A DNA stretch of 64,000 bases from an uncultured Pelagibacteraceae bacterium (GTDB lineage: Bacteria; Pseudomonadota; Alphaproteobacteria; Pelagibacterales; Pelagibacteraceae), in assembly GCA_902624015.1 (NCBI GenBank), contig CACNVV010000001.1, positions 40,864 to 104,863 of the forward strand, in the 5' to 3' direction. The notes under the pieces were generated by a model. It worked only from the letters and a program-made list of their open reading frames with translations. It was not told the origin of the DNA and searched no databases. A program made the position numbers and the translations under genes. This document shows, in pieces, positions 58,952 to 64,000 of the stretch. Every line of letters starts with the position of its first letter. Position 1 is the first letter of the stretch.

Positions 58952-59610
58952 AATATTATAAAGCATTACTTTTTGGTTCTATTGGATCTATTGTTGAAAC
59001 TTCAGAAATTCAAAGAAAGTCATTCAATAAAGCATTCAAACAATATGGACTCGATTGGAATTGGACCAAACGTGAGTATCTTGGTTTATTAAGTAAATCT
59101 GGTGGCAAAAATAGAATATCAAGATATGCCAAAAAGAAAAAAATTAAAGTTAATTCAGTATATTTAAGAAATTTAAAGACTAAAATTTTTAATAATTATC
59201 TTAAAAAAAATCAGCTTAAATTAAGGCCAGGTGTTAAATATTTAATTTCTTTATGCAAAAAAGAAAATATAAAAATTGCATTTGTTTCATCTACTTCTGC
59301 AAACAATATAAATGCAATCTTATATTGTTTAAGAAACTCAATTAACTATAGAGATTTTAACTTTATAGGGAATGCAAAATTAGTTAAAAAATTCAAACCA
59401 AATCCTGCAATATACTTGCTAGCACTTAAAAAACTTAAGCTTAAAGCTAATGATTGTTTGGCTATTGAGGATACACAAGAAAGCTTAAATTCAGCTAAGC
59501 GAGCTAAAATAAAATGTATAATTTTTCCAGGAAAATTTCATTCTTCAAAAAAATTTATTGGAGCTTATAAAAAAGTTTATAGGCTTAATAAAGATATTAT
59601 TTTGAGATAA
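58948..59610 (+). CDS. HAD-like (CbbY/beta-PGM-type) protein lacking the canonical DxD nucleophile
   Basis: TTG start overlapping the permease stop; YKALLFGSIGSIVETSE in place of FDxDG; retains FVSST, KPNP and IEDTQES motifs. Confidence 0.82.
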   Translation: MKYYKALLFGSIGSIVETSEIQRKSFNKAFKQYGLDWNWTKREYLGLLSKSGGKNRISRYAKKKKIKVNSVYLRNLKTKIFNNYLKKNQLKLRPGVKYLISLCKKENIKIAFVSSTSANNINAILYCLRNSINYRDFNFIGNAKLVKKFKPNPAIYLLALKKLKLKANDCLAIEDTQESLNSAKRAKIKCIIFPGKFHSSKKFIGAYKKVYRLNKDIILR

Positions 59611-60352
59611 ATTCTTTTACTAAATTATTAAATTGATCAGGCTGTTCTAAGTGAACATTGTGAGCGCAATCTTTAAATATTTCTAAACGGCTATTTTTAA
59701 TATTTTTATTTAGTGTAGCAACTTGATCAAAATTATATGAAGTATCTTTATCACCCCATATTATAAGAGTGTCGTTTTTAATATTTTTTAAATTTTCTAT
59801 CCCACTCCAATTCTTCATTGCTAGTAATGCATTATCAGCAGTTTCTAATGAAACATTTTTAACAGCATTTTCACAAAGAAAATAATTTTTATCCTTATCA
59901 CCTTTTACAAACCATTTAGTAGGTACTCTAGAAAAAGATAGTTGTGTACCTTCTTTTTTAAGTTTTTCCCTTGTTTCATCCATAGTCTCAAATCTTCCAG
60001 GGATATCTCCAATAGATCCTGTTGCAAAACAAATTAATTTATTAACTCTATACCCAATCAATTTTGTAATTTCTTGAACAATCATTCCTCCCATTGAGTG
60101 ACCAATTAAATTGAATTTGTCTATCTTTTTTCGATCTAATACATTTATAAGTTCTTTAGCCATTTTATTAATAGAATCTAAAGATTTCATATTATGACTT
60201 TCACCAAACCCTGGGAGAGCTGGGATAATTACACGATAATGTTTTGAAAAAAATTCTTTTTGAAATGTCCACATTTCTGATGAACCTAAATAACCATGAA
60301 CTAACACAAAAGGAAATCCTTCGCCTATATCATCTACATAAATATCGCTCAT
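59597..60352 (-). CDS. Alpha/beta hydrolase
   Basis: FVLVHGYLGSSEMW; LIGHSMGGMIVQE; IIWGDKDTSY; DCAHNVHLEQP. Confidence 0.93.
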   Translation of the reverse strand: MSDIYVDDIGEGFPFVLVHGYLGSSEMWTFQKEFFSKHYRVIIPALPGFGESHNMKSLDSINKMAKELINVLDRKKIDKFNLIGHSMGGMIVQEITKLIGYRVNKLICFATGSIGDIPGRFETMDETREKLKKEGTQLSFSRVPTKWFVKGDKDKNYFLCENAVKNVSLETADNALLAMKNWSGIENLKNIKNDTLIIWGDKDTSYNFDQVATLNKNIKNSRLEIFKDCAHNVHLEQPDQFNNLVKEFISK

Positions 60353-60957
60353 AATATTTCCTTAAGAATGAATAAAATTAAGATAGACATAAAAAATATG
60401 ATAAAAATATTAATTACCTTCCAAACTTTTTTACTGTTAGCATACTTTGATAAATAATTAGATAAATATCCTAATATAAAAAAAAATAAAAATGATGCTA
60501 TAGACGCACCTATCCCAAATAAAATTTTTTGGTTGAGTAAGTAATTTTTTGAAAAATTTCCAAGAAAAAAAACCGTATCAGAATAAACATGTGGATTTAA
60601 ATATGTAAATCCTAAAGTTTTAAATATGATATTTAATTTTGAAATACTATTTGGCTCAGTACTAAAGTAAATATTAGAATAATGTGATTTTATTTTTTTG
60701 AAAATAAAGTGAAGTAAAAATAAAATTAAAAATAAATTTAAAATTACTTCAATTAAAGGGTTAAAATATTGATTAAAATAATGGAAAAGAAAAATACCCA
60801 AAAAAATTAATATCAAGTCTGATAAAGAGCATATTAAGCAAACAATAAATATATGTTGTTTTTTTAAACCTTGCTCAATAACAAAAATATTTTGGGCACC
60901 TATAGCTAAAATTAAGCTAATCCCAGTAAAGAAACCTAATACCAGGTATTCCATCAA
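60349..60957 (-). CDS. LysE/ArgO-family amino acid exporter
   Basis: FFTGISLILAIGAQNIFVIEQGLKKQHIF; TYLNPHVYSDTVFFLG. Confidence 0.9.
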   Translation of the reverse strand: MMEYLVLGFFTGISLILAIGAQNIFVIEQGLKKQHIFIVCLICSLSDLILIFLGIFLFHYFNQYFNPLIEVILNLFLILFLLHFIFKKIKSHYSNIYFSTEPNSISKLNIIFKTLGFTYLNPHVYSDTVFFLGNFSKNYLLNQKILFGIGASIASFLFFFILGYLSNYLSKYANSKKVWKVINIFIIFFMSILILFILKEIL

Positions 60958-60966
60958 GTTATTAGG

Positions 60967-61377
60967 TTATTCTGGATTCGCAGTTAATGTCTTAATTTCT
61001 AAAATATTTTCGTTAGGATCTTTAACAAAAAATGTCTCTTGTTCGTACTTAGTTCCTTTAAATCTAAGATAAGGCTCATCATAATATTTTGTACCACTAT
61101 CTTTAAGTCTCTGTTTAAGTTCATCAAAATCTTTTCTAGATAAATGAACTCCAAAATGAGGAACTGATACATTGCCCATATCAACATCATGTCTTTCACT
61201 GTCAAGTTTGTGTTCACTTTTGTGAAGAGTTAATTCATTGCCCCAAAAATCAACATCTGCCCACTCTTGCGCTGAGTTATCTAATCTGCATCCCAAAGTT
61301 TCACTGTAAAATTTTTTTGCAATTTCAAGGTCTCCACATGGGATAGCTAGATGAAAACAATTGGTATTTTTATACAT
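60967..61377 (-). CDS. VOC (glyoxalase/bleomycin resistance) family protein
   Basis: CFHLAIPCGDLEIAKKFYSETLGC; FVKDPNENILEIK. Confidence 0.9.
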   Translation of the reverse strand: MYKNTNCFHLAIPCGDLEIAKKFYSETLGCRLDNSAQEWADVDFWGNELTLHKSEHKLDSERHDVDMGNVSVPHFGVHLSRKDFDELKQRLKDSGTKYYDEPYLRFKGTKYEQETFFVKDPNENILEIKTLTANPE

Positions 61378-61457
61378 ATAAACCTCTTTAAATTGAGTAA
61401 ATAAATACTATATAAGGCATATAATTTTTTAATCAACAGCAACTAAACTAAAGAAAT

Positions 61458-62042
61458 ATGAGTGATTTTTTACAATCCATAATTGATAGAGATCCTGCAG
61501 CAAGGTCAAAGCTAAGTTTAATATTAACTTATCCTGGAGTTAAAGCAGTTTTTTTTCATCGAATAGCAAATTTTTTTAGTACTGCAAAATTTCATTTGAT
61601 TGCACGAATCATTTCTCAACTTTCAAGATTCTTAACTGGTATTGAAATTCATCCAAATGCAAAAATTGGAAAAAATTTATTTATCGATCATGGTATGGGG
61701 GTTGTGATTGGAGAAACATCTGAGATTGGTGATAACGTAACTATTTATCATATGGTTACATTAGGAGGAATTGCTCCAAGTATAAATTCAAATGATCAAC
61801 GTAATATGAAAAGACATCCTACTATAAAAGAGGATGTGGTTATTGGTTCAGGTGCACAAGTTTTGGGTCCAGTAGTAGTTGGTAAAGGTGCAAGAATTGG
61901 CGCTAATGCAGTTATAACTAAAGACGTTGCAGAAAATGCTGTAATGGTTGGAATTCCAGCTAGAAGTGTTGGTATTGCTGATAGTGAATTTAAACCTTAT
62001 GGAATTACACCTGACAGTGATAAAAAATCAGATAATGAATAA
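61458..62042 (+). CDS. cysE: Serine O-acetyltransferase
   Basis: [44 protein letters not shown]. Confidence 0.95.
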   Translation: MSDFLQSIIDRDPAARSKLSLILTYPGVKAVFFHRIANFFSTAKFHLIARIISQLSRFLTGIEIHPNAKIGKNLFIDHGMGVVIGETSEIGDNVTIYHMVTLGGIAPSINSNDQRNMKRHPTIKEDVVIGSGAQVLGPVVVGKGARIGANAVITKDVAENAVMVGIPARSVGIADSEFKPYGITPDSDKKSDNE

Positions 62043-63036
62043 CACTCAAAACGATTTTATTTCAGGAATAGGAAACACTCCATTAATTAAACTCAGAGCA
62101 GCCTCTGAAATTACTGGGTGTAACATTTATGGAAAAGCAGAATTTTTAAATCCAGGAGGATCAGTCAAAGATAGAGCAGCACTTGCATTAATCAAAGATG
62201 CTCAAGAAAAAAAATTAATTGCTAAAGGTGGAACTGTTGTTGAAGGAACAGCTGGTAACACTGGAATTGGTTTAGGTCTTTTAGGAAATTCTTTAGGTTA
62301 TAAAACAATCATTGTAATGAATGATAATCAAACCCAAGAGAAAAAAGATCTACTTAGAAATCTTGGAGCTGAATTAAGATTAGTGCCAGCTAAACCTTAT
62401 AAAGATGATAACAATTTCGTTAAAGTGGCAGCTAGACTTGCAGATGAACTAAGACCTTCTAATAACAATGGAGTGATTTGGGCTAACCAATTCGATAATA
62501 CTGCAAATGCTAAAGGACATTATGAAGGCACAGGTCAAGAAATCTGGGAACAAACCGATGGTAAAGTTGATGGTTTTGTTTGTTCTTCAGGTACTGGAGG
62601 CACAATTTCAGGTGTTAGCAATGCTCTTAAAGAAAAGAACAAAGATATAAAAATTTATTTATCAGATCCAAAAGGTTCTGCTCTTTATAATTACATTAAA
62701 AATGGTGAACTTAAATCGGAGGGTGGTTCAATTACTGAAGGTATTGGCTCAAGTAGAGTGACTGCCAACTTTGGTGAGGCAAAAATTGATGACGCATATT
62801 CAATTGATGACCATGAGGCTCTGCCTATTCTATATGATTTAATTCAAAACGAAGGTTTAAGTCTAGGAACAAGCTGTGGGATAAATATTGCAGGAGCAAT
62901 TAGAATGGGAAAAGAGTTAGGGCCAGGAAAAACTATTGTAACTATTCTTTGTGATAGAAGTGACAAATACGCAACTAAAATGTTCAATAAAAAATTTTTA
63001 GAAGAAAAAGGTTTGCCGATACCTAATTGGTTTTAA
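62035..63036 (+). CDS. cysK: Cysteine synthase (O-acetylserine sulfhydrylase family)
   Basis: [24 protein letters not shown] Lys; [13 protein letters not shown]. Start ATG at 62035 overlaps the cysE stop. Confidence 0.93.
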   Translation: MNNTQNDFISGIGNTPLIKLRAASEITGCNIYGKAEFLNPGGSVKDRAALALIKDAQEKKLIAKGGTVVEGTAGNTGIGLGLLGNSLGYKTIIVMNDNQTQEKKDLLRNLGAELRLVPAKPYKDDNNFVKVAARLADELRPSNNNGVIWANQFDNTANAKGHYEGTGQEIWEQTDGKVDGFVCSSGTGGTISGVSNALKEKNKDIKIYLSDPKGSALYNYIKNGELKSEGGSITEGIGSSRVTANFGEAKIDDAYSIDDHEALPILYDLIQNEGLSLGTSCGINIAGAIRMGKELGPGKTIVTILCDRSDKYATKMFNKKFLEEKGLPIPNWF

Positions 63037-63449
63037 ATATAAATTTTATCAGCTAATCCGTAAGTAAGAATAGCACTTAAAATCGTAAGTACTCCAGCAG
63101 CTATTACACCTTCACTGTTAGTCTTTTCAGTGTGTCCAAGTTTATTTATGTAAATGGTATAAATACCGAATATTAAGTACATTAAATTTTGAACAAATAC
63201 TAAATTAAAGAACGCCCAAGTTCCATTTACTCCACCATCTCTAACAAACATAATGTAAAGAGCCATTAAGAAAGACCCAACAAAAGGAGCACCAAAAAAT
63301 CTTGTAATCACAGCTGCCGAATGATCGATGTTATATTGATCCATAAAACTCTTTGTTCCAACTATAGCTCTAAAAGCATAAACAGCGTAAACAAGGAAAT
63401 GAACAATAAAAATTATTAGATAAACAATTCCATTAAATTTTTCGATCAT
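63033..63449 (-). CDS. Four-TM membrane protein of unknown function
   Basis: 138 aa ORF, hydrophobic segments. Confidence 0.7.
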   Translation of the reverse strand: MIEKFNGIVYLIIFIVHFLVYAVYAFRAIVGTKSFMDQYNIDHSAAVITRFFGAPFVGSFLMALYIMFVRDGGVNGTWAFFNLVFVQNLMYLIFGIYTIYINKLGHTEKTNSEGVIAAGVLTILSAILTYGLADKIYI

Positions 63450-63606
63450 AATTATTTATTATCAAATATTTATGTTAAATAAAACAGCATAATCAAGATT
63501 TTTTACCCTCTAAAATTGCATAACTGTCGCGCGCTATAAACACAAGAGACTTCTAAACAATTATGAAAGACTGTTAGATAAATTAAGATAATTTATAGGA
63601 GTAATA

Positions 63607-63987
63607 ATGAGAAAAATTTTGTTTGTTATGATGTTTTTAACGATTTCAAATTATTCTTTAGCAGATGGCCATTTAACAGAAGATCAAAAAAAGAAAACAA
63701 TTGAGTGTGCAGGAATTTATTATGCAAATAGCATGATTCCTCAGGCTGAACTTGAGTTAGATAAAATTGTGTATTCTTTTGCTGCTAAGAAATTTCTAAG
63801 CTCTTATTTAGTTAAAGAAGGTGTAAACGAAGACAACCTTAATAAAGAACTAATAAAAATTGTTGATGTAAGATACGGAAAACCATACGAGGAAAACATA
63901 ACAAAAGAATGTGATAGTTTTGTCTATACATTAATCCCTAATTCAAAAAGTGAGATTGATAAGATAGTCAAATCAGGAGTATACTAA
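63607..63987 (+). CDS. Small secreted protein of unknown function
   Basis: Signal peptide (MRKILFVMMFLTISNYSLADG); AGGAG ribosome-binding site. Confidence 0.72.
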   Translation: MRKILFVMMFLTISNYSLADGHLTEDQKKKTIECAGIYYANSMIPQAELELDKIVYSFAAKKFLSSYLVKEGVNEDNLNKELIKIVDVRYGKPYEENITKECDSFVYTLIPNSKSEIDKIVKSGVY

Positions 63988-64000
63988 AATAAAATAAATA

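Noticed and set aside
61948-62034. N-terminal extension of the CysK ORF
   Set aside because: Overlaps the cysE coding sequence; the conserved CysK N-terminus begins with MNNTQNDF at 62035.
1-64000. CRISPR arrays, IS elements, prophage, restriction or abortive-infection systems
   Set aside because: No regularly spaced direct repeats, transposase/integrase motifs, phage structural genes or defence-type proteins were seen.

Overview
This AT-rich, very compact 64 kb window has the gene content and tight packing of a streamlined marine alphaproteobacterium. I infer a SAR11/Pelagibacterales-like origin from content only; no phylogeny was run. It holds about 68 credible CDSs, one tRNA-Met(CAT) on the minus strand, several strong intergenic hairpins or terminators, and one candidate intergenic sRNA. 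I saw no rRNA, CRISPR array, IS element or prophage. The main functional blocks are: (1) an SpeD-SpeE fusion / class II aldolase-SDR fusion / MtnA / two secreted hydrolases / MtnP / Apt neighbourhood (about 20.9-28.5 kb), which looks like a complete MTA salvage route ending in a fused aldolase-dehydrogenase (a DHAP-shunt-like hypothesis); (2) a taurine/sulfonate block (about 30.2-45.2 kb) with TauABC, an omega-aminotransferase, alanine dehydrogenase, an FAD/GcvT demethylase-like protein, an Ldh_2 dehydrogenase, Pta, an HpsN-like dehydrogenase and a tandem-wHTH regulator; (3) a 14 kb divergent carbohydrate cluster (45.2-59.6 kb) with two permease/SBP sets but one ATPase, a GH63-like hydrolase, a bicupin, two double-SnoaL proteins, a stand-alone MetE-C-like protein and a HAD-like protein without its nucleophile motif; (4) a recurrent pattern in which all five periplasmic solute-binding protein genes are followed by an RNA hairpin before the permease genes. 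Functions are read by eye from sequence motifs; no database search was run.
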